Positions 1 to 7,882 of a stretch of DNA of 64,000 nt are shown in pieces (the stretch's first letter is position 1; each line of letters begins with the position of its first letter). A program made the translations under genes and the position numbers. The stretch covers positions 3,906,001-3,970,000 of the forward strand of contig CP166298.1 of assembly GCA_041281825.1 (NCBI GenBank), written 5' to 3'. The DNA comes from Paenibacillus_D tarimensis_A. Lineage in GTDB: Bacteria > Bacillota > Bacilli > Paenibacillales > Paenibacillaceae. The notes below the pieces were generated by a model. That model saw only the letters and a program-made list of their open reading frames with translations, had not been told where the DNA came from and made no database searches.

Positions 1-535
1 GGCCGAAAATACGTTTCCCCAGTTCAACGGCGGCATAGCTGACCGAAACGGCCGTCTCGCCGATCATTGTCTCGGAATGGGCGCGTTTGGCAAGTGTAAT
101 CGCCTGTTTAAACAGCATATTAAATAACGTCCCGGTTGTTTTAAGCGATTGTGCCAATAAAAACGCGTTGCGAACCTGACCAAGAATTTGCGTTTCGCCT
201 ATCACCATGGAGTCAAGCCCGCATGCCACTTGCATCAGATGCCGGGTCGCCCGTTCGTCTTCATACATGTAGAGATGACCCGTAAACCGCTCGCGCGGCA
301 GCTTGAACCATTGTTCCATAAAGCTGCGGATATAATGTCCGCACAAATGATGACGATCAACGACCGCATATAATTCCGTCCGGTTGCAGGTAGCGACGAT
401 GACACATTCCAGAATGCTGGTTGTCCGCTTAAGCTGCTGGATCGCCTGCGGCAAATCCCGTTCGGTGAACGTAAATCGTTCCCTCACCTCAACCGGAGCC
501 GTCCGATGATTCAGACCGACCACCACAATGTGCAT
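1..535 (-). CDS. hemA: Glutamyl-tRNA reductase, N-terminal part (cut by window start)
   Basis: Catalyses NADPH-dependent reduction of glutamyl-tRNA to glutamate-1-semialdehyde, the first committed step of C5 haem synthesis. The 178 visible residues begin MHIVVVGLNHRTAPVEVRE and contain the ATCNRTE motif with the catalytic cysteine at residue 50, exactly where the family has it. The region with GETQILGQV (substrate binding) is also present. The start at 535 is preceded by an AGGCAGGTGAT ribosome binding site. The C-terminus lies outside the window. The hemEHY genes of the same pathway lie 46 kb away at 46221-49705. Confidence 0.96.
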   Translation of the reverse strand, partial: MHIVVVGLNHRTAPVEVRERFTFTERDLPQAIQQLKRTTSILECVIVATCNRTELYAVVDRHHLCGHYIRSFMEQWFKLPRERFTGHLYMYEDERATRHLMQVACGLDSMVIGETQILGQVRNAFLLAQSLKTTGTLFNMLFKQAITLAKRAHSETMIGETAVSVSYAAVELGKRIFG

Positions 536-573
536 GCGCGTATCACCTGCCTCTTCTTAGATTCATAATTATT

Positions 574-582
574 ATTATAGCA
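574..582 (-). promoter_or_regulatory. Extended -10 promoter of hemA
   Basis: On the minus strand the bases read TGCTATAAT, a perfect extended -10 (TGn plus TATAAT), about 40 bases upstream of the hemA start. No good -35 hexamer is seen 17 bases upstream, as expected for an extended -10 promoter. Confidence 0.6.
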
Positions 583-765
583 CATTCCGCCAAACAGTAC
601 GTCCACATTTATGAAAAATGTATGAAAACGTCGACGAAAAAACAAACTCCAGATTCGTAATAAGCTTTCAAGCATCGTTTCACTTTTGCGGATATCGCAT
701 GCGGGCTTTCAAACAACCTCTAGTATATTAGTGTGAGCGGCGGGCTGTCACAATATACCTTATGA

Positions 766-800
766 ATAATAAAGAGCCATGGATATCGCTCCATGGCTCT
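766..800 (-). terminator. Terminator of speD
   Basis: An 11-bp perfect stem (AGAGCCATGGA / TCCATGGCTCT) with a 6-base loop, followed on the minus strand by TTATTATT. It lies 17 bases after the speD stop codon. Confidence 0.8.
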
Positions 801-816
801 GCCAATCGATACTGAG

Positions 817-1215
817 TTACACCAGTTCGGCATGCTTCAATTTCGGTTCTTCCACTTTCAATTCGCCCATGCCCCGAACAAGCTTCTTCGCATGGGTCGT
901 CTTCGGTTTCAACACAGCCAGCATATAGTCGATAGCCAGTTGCGGATCCACGGTTTCGCCGCATGTGTAGCAGTCAAGTGCAGCAAAGCCTTTCTCAGGA
1001 TACGTATGAATGGAGAGATGACTTTCCGACAATAATACGAGAACCGTCGCCCCTTGAGGCTCAAACTGTTTGGCTTGTACTGAGAGTACGGTAGCACCGC
1101 AGCTTTCTGCTGCCTCCACCATTTGGGCTTGCAAAAATTCCGCGCTGTTCAAGAGTTCAAAATCAACACCCCATGTGTCAACAGCTACGTGTCTTCCGAA
1201 AGTTGAGTATTCCAT
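817..1215 (-). CDS. speD: S-adenosylmethionine decarboxylase proenzyme (first copy)
   Basis: Pyruvoyl enzyme that makes decarboxylated S-adenosylmethionine, the aminopropyl donor for spermidine. The 132-residue length fits the short bacterial class. The self-cleavage motif LLSESHLSIHTYP places the serine that becomes the pyruvoyl group at residue 65, with His70 and Cys85 (in DCYTCG) as the other processing and catalytic residues. The start follows an AAGGGGG ribosome binding site. No speE lies beside it; a second, similar speD lies at 17705-18076. Monocistronic with its own terminator. Confidence 0.95.
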   Translation of the reverse strand: MEYSTFGRHVAVDTWGVDFELLNSAEFLQAQMVEAAESCGATVLSVQAKQFEPQGATVLVLLSESHLSIHTYPEKGFAALDCYTCGETVDPQLAIDYMLAVLKPKTTHAKKLVRGMGELKVEEPKLKHAELV

Positions 1216-1534
1216 CTTCCGGTTCCCCCTTCCTAGGAATAAAATGTTTGAAAAATTTCATCCGCTAGGACCTACGTCATTCACTACCCGAGGGAATAAT
1301 CTCTCGCAACAATTCCATGTCCTGAGTGAATCCTGGTTCCTAATATTCATTTCAACGAGAATAAAAATAACATCTATCGCGAATAATTGCAACAGTTTTT
1401 TTGCAATCAACAATAATTGTTAACAGATTGCCCCTTGGATCTACCCTTTCAACTTATGACGGCGGAACATGTCCGGTGATTCTATATTAAAAGCTATTCC
1501 GCGGGCGGACAATATCCTCGGCAGCATAATAATA
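1216..1534. other. Intergenic region, no gene seen
   Basis: AT-rich spacer upstream of speD. It contains repeated TTGCAA-type runs and an imperfect palindrome TTAACAATTATTGTTGA near 1405-1425 that could belong to the speD promoter, but no confident hexamer pair can be assigned. No supported coding frame on either strand. Confidence 0.5.
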
Positions 1535-1569
1535 AAAAACCGCTGGAGCGATGTTCTCCAGCGGTTTTT
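1535..1569. terminator. Bidirectional terminator after the 1588-2178 gene
   Basis: Perfect 14-bp stem AAAAACCGCTGGAG / CTCCAGCGGTTTTT with a 7-base loop, giving a T-run on either strand. It lies 18 bases beyond the stop codon of the minus-strand gene at 1588. Confidence 0.88.
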
Positions 1570-1587
1570 CTTAAGTGAATGCCTGTG

Positions 1588-2178
1588 CTAGGCTTCCAAA
1601 ATAAATAAAGTGCGGGTGTGCTGCTTGAGCCGCTCGTCGATCGCTTCGATCTCCGAAGCCAGCTTCGTCTGATTCCGTAAATCAAGCAGTTCATTGATGG
1701 CATTCTGAGTCCGTTCGATTTCCTGCTCGATCATCCGGCTCTTGAATTGCATCTCAAGCTGGCCGAGCGTATCCTTCCACTCGAAAACGATACGTTTCTT
1801 GCCGCCGGAATTCTCGATAATCTTCTGAACGGCACCCTTCGAATAATGATAAATCATCGTATAATTCGGATAAATTCGGTTGACGATCGCGTCTCCTTTA
1901 AACAAGGAAACCGCTTTACGCATCGCGTTTGTCAGCTTCGGGTGAACAAGTCGGCAGGAAAGCACGCATACATACATCTCTTTTTGGCGTTCGAACGTCA
2001 AGCGGATTTCTTCTTTTCCCGCCTCATCCTCCAGCACGAGCTCCTGATTGCCGCCGTCAAGCACGCGGACTTGCAGGCGAACATGCTGCTCGCCAAAAAA
2101 GCGGACAAATCTGGACATATCTTCTTCCGTTAACGTCAGACAGGCTTTCACATATTCTGTGGCTAACCGCTGAGCCAT
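1588..2178 (-). CDS. Conserved hypothetical protein, 196 aa
   Basis: No function is assigned. The protein is soluble (no membrane segment or signal peptide), with a charged C-terminal third (about residues 140-196, rich in E, Q, R) that looks helical and may form a coiled coil. The start has a clear GAGGAG ribosome binding site and the gene has its own strong terminator, so it is a real single-gene unit. It sits between speD and ysxC, where B. subtilis has membrane protein genes; the Paenibacillaceae protein appears unrelated to those. Weak similarity to annotated families cannot be judged by eye. Confidence 0.75.
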   Translation of the reverse strand: MAQRLATEYVKACLTLTEEDMSRFVRFFGEQHVRLQVRVLDGGNQELVLEDEAGKEEIRLTFERQKEMYVCVLSCRLVHPKLTNAMRKAVSLFKGDAIVNRIYPNYTMIYHYSKGAVQKIIENSGGKKRIVFEWKDTLGQLEMQFKSRMIEQEIERTQNAINELLDLRNQTKLASEIEAIDERLKQHTRTLFILEA

Positions 2179-2377
2179 AAAAATCTCCTCAATTCTTTAA
2201 ACTTACACGATTAATACTTTCTGCCTAAGTATATTATACGCCATCCTCATCTTTTATTCCTGCCGTCCGGCCCTTATATTTAAGCAAATTTCAATAAAAT
2301 CGGGGAGATTTCCCGAAGAGTGCGGCTTTTTTCGCTGAATCCTCTCTTTTCGGGCGAAAGTTATCTGACTTCCTGTA

Positions 2378-2965
2378 TTATTTACTGATTTCTTGCAAAA
2401 TAAAGCTCCACAGTTCGTCTCTGCCGAGCCCGGTTTCCGAAGAGAACATGATCAACGGATCCTCGGGGTCTGCCTGCAGCGTTTCTCTAATCACCTTGAT
2501 ATGCTTGTTCCAGCTGTTGCGCGAAATTTTATCCGCCTTCGTCGTGACGATGCACACATTCTTTCCGTAATGTTTCAACCATTCATACATCAGCTGATCG
2601 TCTTTCGACGGCGGGTGACGCATATCAATGATTAGCAAGACGAGCTTCAGCGGCTCGCGTTCCTGCAGAAACGTTTCGATCATCCGGCCCCACTTTTGCC
2701 GTTCCGTCTTGGAAACCTTCGCGTAACCGTAACCGGGAAAATCGACGAAAAATAATTGGTCATTAATCCGGTAATAATTCAGCTGTTGGGTTTTCCCCGG
2801 CTGAGAACTGGTACGAGCCAGGTTTTTCCGTTGAATCATCGTATTAATCAAGGATGATTTCCCGACATTGGAACGCCCTGCCAGAGCAATCTCCGGCAAG
2901 GCGTCCTCGGGATATTGATGCGGCTGAACCGCGCTGATCACGAATTCGGCTTTGGTTATTTTCAT
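2378..2965 (-). CDS. ysxC: Ribosome biogenesis GTP-binding protein YsxC/EngB
   Basis: Essential GTPase that assists late assembly of the 50S ribosomal subunit. The sequence shows G1 GRSNVGKSS, G2 region TSSQPGKT, G3 DFPGYG, G4 TKAD and G5-like SSETG, in the usual order in 195 residues. The chosen start (MKITKAEF) has a GGGAGAG ribosome binding site; an upstream in-frame ATG at 3004 runs into the first copy of the repeat array and lacks one. It follows lonA on the same strand, as in B. subtilis, but here a 58-bp hairpin repeat array separates the two. Confidence 0.95.
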   Translation of the reverse strand: MKITKAEFVISAVQPHQYPEDALPEIALAGRSNVGKSSLINTMIQRKNLARTSSQPGKTQQLNYYRINDQLFFVDFPGYGYAKVSKTERQKWGRMIETFLQEREPLKLVLLIIDMRHPPSKDDQLMYEWLKHYGKNVCIVTTKADKISRNSWNKHIKVIRETLQADPEDPLIMFSSETGLGRDELWSFILQEISK

Positions 2966-2994
2966 TTCTGACTCTCCCTGCCATAATTGCATGA

Positions 2995-3386
2995 CTCCGC
3001 TCACAGCAAGCCCCTCAGGGGCGAGTAAGGCAAGCAGAGTCTGTTCCCTTCTCTGCTCACCGCAAGCCCCTCAGGGGCGAGTTAGCGTTAGCAGAGTCTG
3101 TTCCTCTTCTCTGCTCACCGCGAGCCCCCATGGGCGAGTTAGCGTTAGCAGAGTCTGCTCCTCTTCTCTGCTCACCGCAAGCCCCTCAGGGGCGAGTTAG
3201 CGTTAGCAGAATCTGTTCATCTTCTCTGCTCATCGCAAGCCCCTCAGGGGCGAGTTGGCGTAAGCAGAGTCTGTTTCCCATTCTCTGCTCACCGCAAGCC
3301 CCTCAGGGGCGAGTTAGCGTTAGCAGAGTCTGTTCCTCTTCTCTGCTCATCGCAAGCCCCTCAAGGGCGAATTAGCGTAAGCAGAG
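2995..3386. repeat. Seven tandem 57-59 bp hairpin repeats between lonA and ysxC
   Basis: Seven copies at 2995-3039, 3051-3096, 3109-3153, 3166-3211, 3224-3269, 3283-3328 and 3341-3386. Each has outer arms CTCTGCT...AGCAGAG and an inner palindrome around GCCCCTCAGGGGC, followed by a conserved 12-14 base linker (TCTGTTCCTCTT-like). Open reading frames that run through the array are by-products of the repetition. The array is co-directional with lonA and ysxC, so it would be transcribed as a chain of hairpins if the two share a message. Confidence 0.93.
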
Positions 3387-3504
3387 GCCGGGTTTGCCCC
3401 AACAGGAAGCGTGTCCCTCTGGGACGAAAGCGCTCCTTCCCCGTACTCCCGCCGTTGCTGAAGCCCTGATTGTACCGAGGTTTTTCTTCCGGGTGTCCAG
3501 AGGG

Positions 3505-3589
3505 CGGGGGCCCTTGGGGTCCCCCTTAGGATAAGGGGGATTTAGGGGGTTGTGATCCCTTAGGGGGTTGTGAGCTCCGATTTAGGGGG
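3505..3589. repeat. G-tract cluster and short direct repeats at the lonA 3' end
   Basis: The plus strand has four runs of five G at 3535, 3545, 3563 and 3585, in repeats of the form TTAGGGGG(TTGTGA). A further GGGGG...CCCCC hairpin lies at about 3507-3525. The repeats extend into the last codons of lonA. Confidence 0.6.
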
Positions 3590-5947
3590 AAATGTGAGCT
3601 CCGGGTTTGTAACCTCGGGATGCCTTCCCTTCAATGCATGAATCAATACCTCATCCATATCCGCAACCGGTACGAAATTGAGTTCGTTTCGGACACTCTC
3701 GGGAATATCGCGCAAATCTCGTTCATTGTCCTTCGGCATCAGCACTTTTTTAATGCCGGCCCGGTGAGCGGCAAGCGACTTTTCCTTCAAGCCGCCGATC
3801 GGCAGCACGCGTCCGCGCAGTGTGATCTCGCCGGTCATTGCTACTTCTTTGGAAACATAACGGTTCGTAAGCGCAGATATGAGAGCCGTGGCCATCGTAA
3901 TTCCCGCGGATGGACCGTCTTTCGGAATCGCTCCTTCCGGGATGTGGATATGAATATCGTTCTTCTCGTGAAAATCCGGTTCAATCTCCAGCTCTGCCGC
4001 TTTGGAGCGGGTATAGCTGAATGCGGCTTGGGCCGACTCCTTCATGACATCGCCGAGCTTGCCGGTCAACGTAAGCTTTCCGCTGCCCGGCATAACCGTA
4101 ACTTCGATTACAAGCGTATCTCCGCCGACTTCGGTCCATGCTAATCCGGTAACCGCCCCGATCTGATCTTCCGCTTCGGCCAAGCCGTACCGGAATTTCT
4201 GCGGTCCAAGCCACTCCTTAAGCCTGGCGGAATCTAACTCAATCGGCGCAACATCCGGGTTTGCAACCAGCTCCTTTGCCGCTTTCCGGCATACTGCGGC
4301 AGCCTGCTGCTCCAGATTTCGGACACCCGCTTCCCGCGTATATTCACGAATAATCTGGAGCGTTGCCGCCTCATCGACTTGAAACTGGTCTTCCTCAAGC
4401 CCATGCTCCCGTTTTTGCTTGGGAATCAGGTAGCGCTGCGCAATGTGCATCTTTTCCAGCTCGGTATACCCGGGAATATACAGCACTTCCATCCTGTCCA
4501 GAAGCGGACGAGGGATGTTATGGATGACGTTGGCCGTCGTAATGAACATGACGTTAGACAAATCAAACGGCACTTCAACATAATGATCGCTGAACGTGTT
4601 GTTTTGCTCCGGATCGAGTACCTCAAGCAAAGCTGACGCAGGGTCTCCCCGGAAATCCATTGCCATCTTGTCAATCTCGTCGAGCAGGAATACGGGGTTC
4701 TTGGTGCCTGCCGTTTTCATGCCTTGAATGATCCTTCCCGGCATCGCCCCGACATAAGTTCTCCGATGGCCGCGAATTTCCGCCTCATCGCGTACGCCGC
4801 CGAGAGAAATTCGGACAAATTCACGCCCAAGCGACTTGGCGATCGACCGCGCCATTGACGTTTTGCCGACGCCGGGCGGACCGACTAGACACAGAATCGG
4901 CCCTTTCAGCTTCTTCACCAGCTTCTGTACCGCCAAATATTCGAGCACGCGCTCCTTTGGTTTCTCAAGCCCGTAATGATCTTCGTTTAAAATTTCTTCT
5001 GCCCTTGAAATATCCAGATTATCCTCTGTTTTGCGCTGCCATGGCAAAGAAAGCAACCAATCGATATAATTGCGGATCACGCCGCCCTCGGCAGATGTGG
5101 AAGGCATCTTTTCGAGCCGGTCGATTTCTTTCTCAATTTTTTCTTTCACTTTATCAGGTACTTCCGTCTCGGCAAGCTGCGTCCGAAGCTCCTCCACCTC
5201 GCCGGCACGACCTTCTTTTTCCCCAAGCTCCTTCTGAATCGCCTTCATCTGTTCGCGCAAATAGTATTCCTTCTGTGTCTTTTCCATTTGCTTTTTGACA
5301 CGCTGGTTGATCTTGCGCTCCAGCTCCAGCACTTCACGCTCGTTGTTCAAAATGTCAAGCAGCTTCTCCAGACGCATCCTAACGCTGATGGTTTCGAGAA
5401 TCTCCTGCTTATCCTTGATTTTAAGCGAAAGGTGGCTCGTAATAACGTCGGCCAGCCTCCCGGGTTCATCAATATCGGAGACGGCGGCGAGCGTTTCCGG
5501 CGTTACCTTCTTCGAAAGATTGATGTAATGCTCGAATTGGCTGAGCACCGACCGCATGAGCGCATCAGTCTCCGGCTCATTTACTTCTTCCTCTTGCCAT
5601 TCTTTTACATTCACTTCGTAAAATTCATCGTTCGCCAAATAATCGACGATTTCCGCACGGGAAACCCCCTCGACAAGCACACGAATCGTCCCGTTAGGGA
5701 GCTTCAGCATTTGCCGGACGCGCGCGATCGTTCCGACCCGGTAAATATCTTCCTGGGCAGGCTCCTCTATGTTGACCTCCGATTGGGAACACAGCAGAAT
5801 CATATGGTCTTCGACCATTGACCTTTCCAGCGCCTTAACCGATTTCTCCCTGCCTACGTCCAGGTGGAGCACCATGCTGGGATAAACAAGGAGCCCCCTT
5901 AGCGGAAGCAAGGGCAGCCGACGACCTTTCCATTTGCCAGGTCCCAC
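3560..5947 (-). CDS. lonA: ATP-dependent protease LonA
   Basis: Cytoplasmic AAA+ protease that degrades misfolded and regulatory proteins. Order: N-terminal LON substrate domain (residues about 10-205), coiled-coil region with KKQMEKTQKEYYLREQ, AAA+ module with Walker A GPPGVGKTS (about 355) and Walker B VFLLDEIDK, and the protease domain with catalytic dyad Ser680 (DGPSAG) and Lys723 (GGLKEKS). GTG at 5947 is preferred over ATG at 5962 because GGGAGGT lies at the right distance and family members start with MGPxKWKGRR. The last ~15 residues (PELTFPPKSELTTP) look tacked on and overlap a G-rich repeat. Follows lonB by about 40 bases. Confidence 0.96.
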   Translation of the reverse strand: MGPGKWKGRRLPLLPLRGLLVYPSMVLHLDVGREKSVKALERSMVEDHMILLCSQSEVNIEEPAQEDIYRVGTIARVRQMLKLPNGTIRVLVEGVSRAEIVDYLANDEFYEVNVKEWQEEEVNEPETDALMRSVLSQFEHYINLSKKVTPETLAAVSDIDEPGRLADVITSHLSLKIKDKQEILETISVRMRLEKLLDILNNEREVLELERKINQRVKKQMEKTQKEYYLREQMKAIQKELGEKEGRAGEVEELRTQLAETEVPDKVKEKIEKEIDRLEKMPSTSAEGGVIRNYIDWLLSLPWQRKTEDNLDISRAEEILNEDHYGLEKPKERVLEYLAVQKLVKKLKGPILCLVGPPGVGKTSMARSIAKSLGREFVRISLGGVRDEAEIRGHRRTYVGAMPGRIIQGMKTAGTKNPVFLLDEIDKMAMDFRGDPASALLEVLDPEQNNTFSDHYVEVPFDLSNVMFITTANVIHNIPRPLLDRMEVLYIPGYTELEKMHIAQRYLIPKQKREHGLEEDQFQVDEAATLQIIREYTREAGVRNLEQQAAAVCRKAAKELVANPDVAPIELDSARLKEWLGPQKFRYGLAEAEDQIGAVTGLAWTEVGGDTLVIEVTVMPGSGKLTLTGKLGDVMKESAQAAFSYTRSKAAELEIEPDFHEKNDIHIHIPEGAIPKDGPSAGITMATALISALTNRYVSKEVAMTGEITLRGRVLPIGGLKEKSLAAHRAGIKKVLMPKDNERDLRDIPESVRNELNFVPVADMDEVLIHALKGRHPEVTNPELTFPPKSELTTP

Positions 5948-5985
5948 ACCAGCACCTCCCATTGTCTGTCTCTCCCTCTATATTA

Positions 5986-7692
5986 TCATTCTGCGGAATC
6001 CGCCTGCAAATAAGACACGCCCGTCGGCGCAAAAACATCGTTTTGAATTGCCGCAACATCCGGTTCTTCCGCTTGCAAATCGATGTTCGGAAGCGCGATA
6101 TGCAGCACTTCTTCAATCGTATCCACCGCAATGACCTTTACCCCTTTTAGGTCATTAAAAATCGCCTGCCAATTTTCCTGAGGAATAATTACCGTATCCG
6201 CGCCGGATTGGAATGCGGCCTCTACTTTCGCTAATACCCCTCCTACAGGCTTGACGTTGCCGTGAATGCCCACTTCTCCCGTCATTGCCAGCTTGTTGTC
6301 TACCGGTTCGTTACGCAGCGCAGAGGCGATCGCCGCAGCCATTGCTATACCGGCTGAAGGACCGTCAATCGGAGTGCCTCCCGGGAAATTAATATGCAAA
6401 TCGTAATTATCCGGTGTAAGACCGATGCGGCGCAATACGGTCAGTACATTTTCCACCGATCCCTTGGCCATACTTTTGCGGCGCAGCGTCCGCTGACCGC
6501 CTCCGAGCTCCTCTTCGTCTACGACACCGGTAATGGTAAACCTCCCGCTTCCGGCCCTTACCGGGATTGCGCTGACCTCAATTTCCAGCAGCGTACCCAT
6601 GTTCGGTCCGTATACCGCAAGCCCGTTTACAAAACCGACTTGAGGAGCGGACGGCACCTTCCGGTCCGGACGGGGCGGAATTTGGCTGCTGTTTACGACC
6701 CATTCAATATCAGAGGCCGTAATGGAGTCCCGCTTCTCGGACATCGCGAGTCCCGCAGCCAATTGAATGATATTGACCGCTTCACGGCCGTTCGTCGCAT
6801 ACTTTTTCACAACCTCAATAGCATCCTTGCAAGGACCGAAGCCGATTTTACGGACGGCATTCATAGCAATTTCACCGATCTCCTCGGCTAACAACGGACG
6901 GAAATAAATTTCCATGCATCTTGATCGAATCGCCGGCGGGATATCCTGCGGCGACCTCGTCGTTGCACCGACAAGCCGGAAATCAGCGGGAAGTCCGTTT
7001 TGAAAAATATCATGGATATACATCGGAATGTTATTGTCCTCGGAATTGTAATAGGCGCTTTCCAGGAATACCTTCCGGTCCTCCAGAACCTTTAATAATT
7101 TATTCATTTGGATCGGATGCAATTCACCTATTTCATCAATAAACAGAATCCCGCCGTGCGCTTTTGTTACGGCACCCTGTTTCGGCTGCGGAATACCGGC
7201 AACCCCCATCGCGCCAGCCCCTTGATAGATCGGATCGTGGACGGAACCGATGAGCGGATCGGCGATTCCGCGCTCGTCGAATCTGGCGGTCGTCGCATCG
7301 ATCTCCGTAAATTTGGCCTCGGGCAAAAACGGAGATGCCGGATTTTTCTTCGCTTCTTCCAATACGACGCGCGCGGCCGCGGTTTTCCCGACACCCGGGG
7401 GACCATAAATAATGACATGCTGCGGATTGGCGCTGCAGAGCGCCGCTTTAAGCGCACGAAGCCCATCCCGCTGTCCTACGATATCCTGCATGGCCTGAGG
7501 CCTTGTTTTCTCCGCAAGCGGTTTCGTTAGCGATATGGACCGCAGCTTGCGAAGCTTATCCATTTCTTTGCGCGATTCCCTGTCTACAGCAGAACGGTTC
7601 GTCTTCTGATTTCGAAGCAAGTTCCAAAAATACAACCCGATCACAATGGCAAAGAACACTTGAATCATCATTAACACAATACTTAAATTCAT
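5986..7692 (-). CDS. lonB: ATP-dependent protease LonB (sporulation type, membrane-anchored)
   Basis: 568-residue Lon paralogue without the N-terminal LON domain. It has an N-terminal transmembrane segment (about residues 3-24), AAA+ domain with Walker A GPPGVGKTA and Walker B ILFIDEIGE, and a C-terminal Lon protease domain with Ser446 (GPSAGIAM) and Lys489. In B. subtilis LonB acts in the forespore under sigma F. ATG at 7692 is chosen over an upstream ATG at 7860 because of the GGAAGGAG ribosome binding site; the upstream extension would read back through the ispG terminator. A matching sigma-F-like promoter lies at 7738-7767. Confidence 0.95.
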   Translation of the reverse strand: MNLSIVLMMIQVFFAIVIGLYFWNLLRNQKTNRSAVDRESRKEMDKLRKLRSISLTKPLAEKTRPQAMQDIVGQRDGLRALKAALCSANPQHVIIYGPPGVGKTAAARVVLEEAKKNPASPFLPEAKFTEIDATTARFDERGIADPLIGSVHDPIYQGAGAMGVAGIPQPKQGAVTKAHGGILFIDEIGELHPIQMNKLLKVLEDRKVFLESAYYNSEDNNIPMYIHDIFQNGLPADFRLVGATTRSPQDIPPAIRSRCMEIYFRPLLAEEIGEIAMNAVRKIGFGPCKDAIEVVKKYATNGREAVNIIQLAAGLAMSEKRDSITASDIEWVVNSSQIPPRPDRKVPSAPQVGFVNGLAVYGPNMGTLLEIEVSAIPVRAGSGRFTITGVVDEEELGGGQRTLRRKSMAKGSVENVLTVLRRIGLTPDNYDLHINFPGGTPIDGPSAGIAMAAAIASALRNEPVDNKLAMTGEVGIHGNVKPVGGVLAKVEAAFQSGADTVIIPQENWQAIFNDLKGVKVIAVDTIEEVLHIALPNIDLQAEEPDVAAIQNDVFAPTGVSYLQADSAE

Positions 7693-7737
7693 CGTTTCCA
7701 CTCCTTCCGGCTTCGCATAAAAAGAACTAATACTTGG

Positions 7738-7767
7738 TAGTATTACCCCTTGTTGATTGGAATAACC
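7738..7767 (-). promoter_or_regulatory. Sigma-F-like promoter of lonB
   Basis: Minus strand reads GGTTA, 15 bases, GGTAATACTA. The second element matches the B. subtilis sigma F -10 pattern GGnnAnAnTR at every fixed position and the -35 matches GywTA at four of five. It lies 46 bases upstream of the lonB start codon. The known forespore expression of B. subtilis lonB supports the call. Confidence 0.6.
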
Positions 7768-7780
7768 GTTCAGGAGCCCA

Positions 7781-7849
7781 GAAAAAAGCGAAAAAACTGC
7801 CTTGCCGAGGACCGGCACGGTGACCGTGTCCGATCCTAAACAAGGCAGT
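7781..7849 (-). terminator. Terminator of ispG
   Basis: Long minus-strand hairpin with outer stem ACTGCCTTG / CAAGGCAGT, an inner stem of CGGACACGGT / ACCGTGCCGG type, and a following T-rich tract TTTTTTCGCTTTTTT. It starts 34 bases after the ispG stop and separates ispG from lonB. Confidence 0.82.
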
Positions 7850-7882
7850 CCTATGATCATAACCCCTTAATTTGCGGTCCTG

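Noticed and set aside
2952..3375. Open frames encoding repeated CSSSLLTASPSGAS-like units
   Set aside because: They are translations of the hairpin repeat array, with no ribosome binding site.
2995..3386. CRISPR array
   Set aside because: The spacers are 12-14 bases and nearly identical, and the repeats form long hairpins; no cas genes are present. The same applies to 43119-43411.
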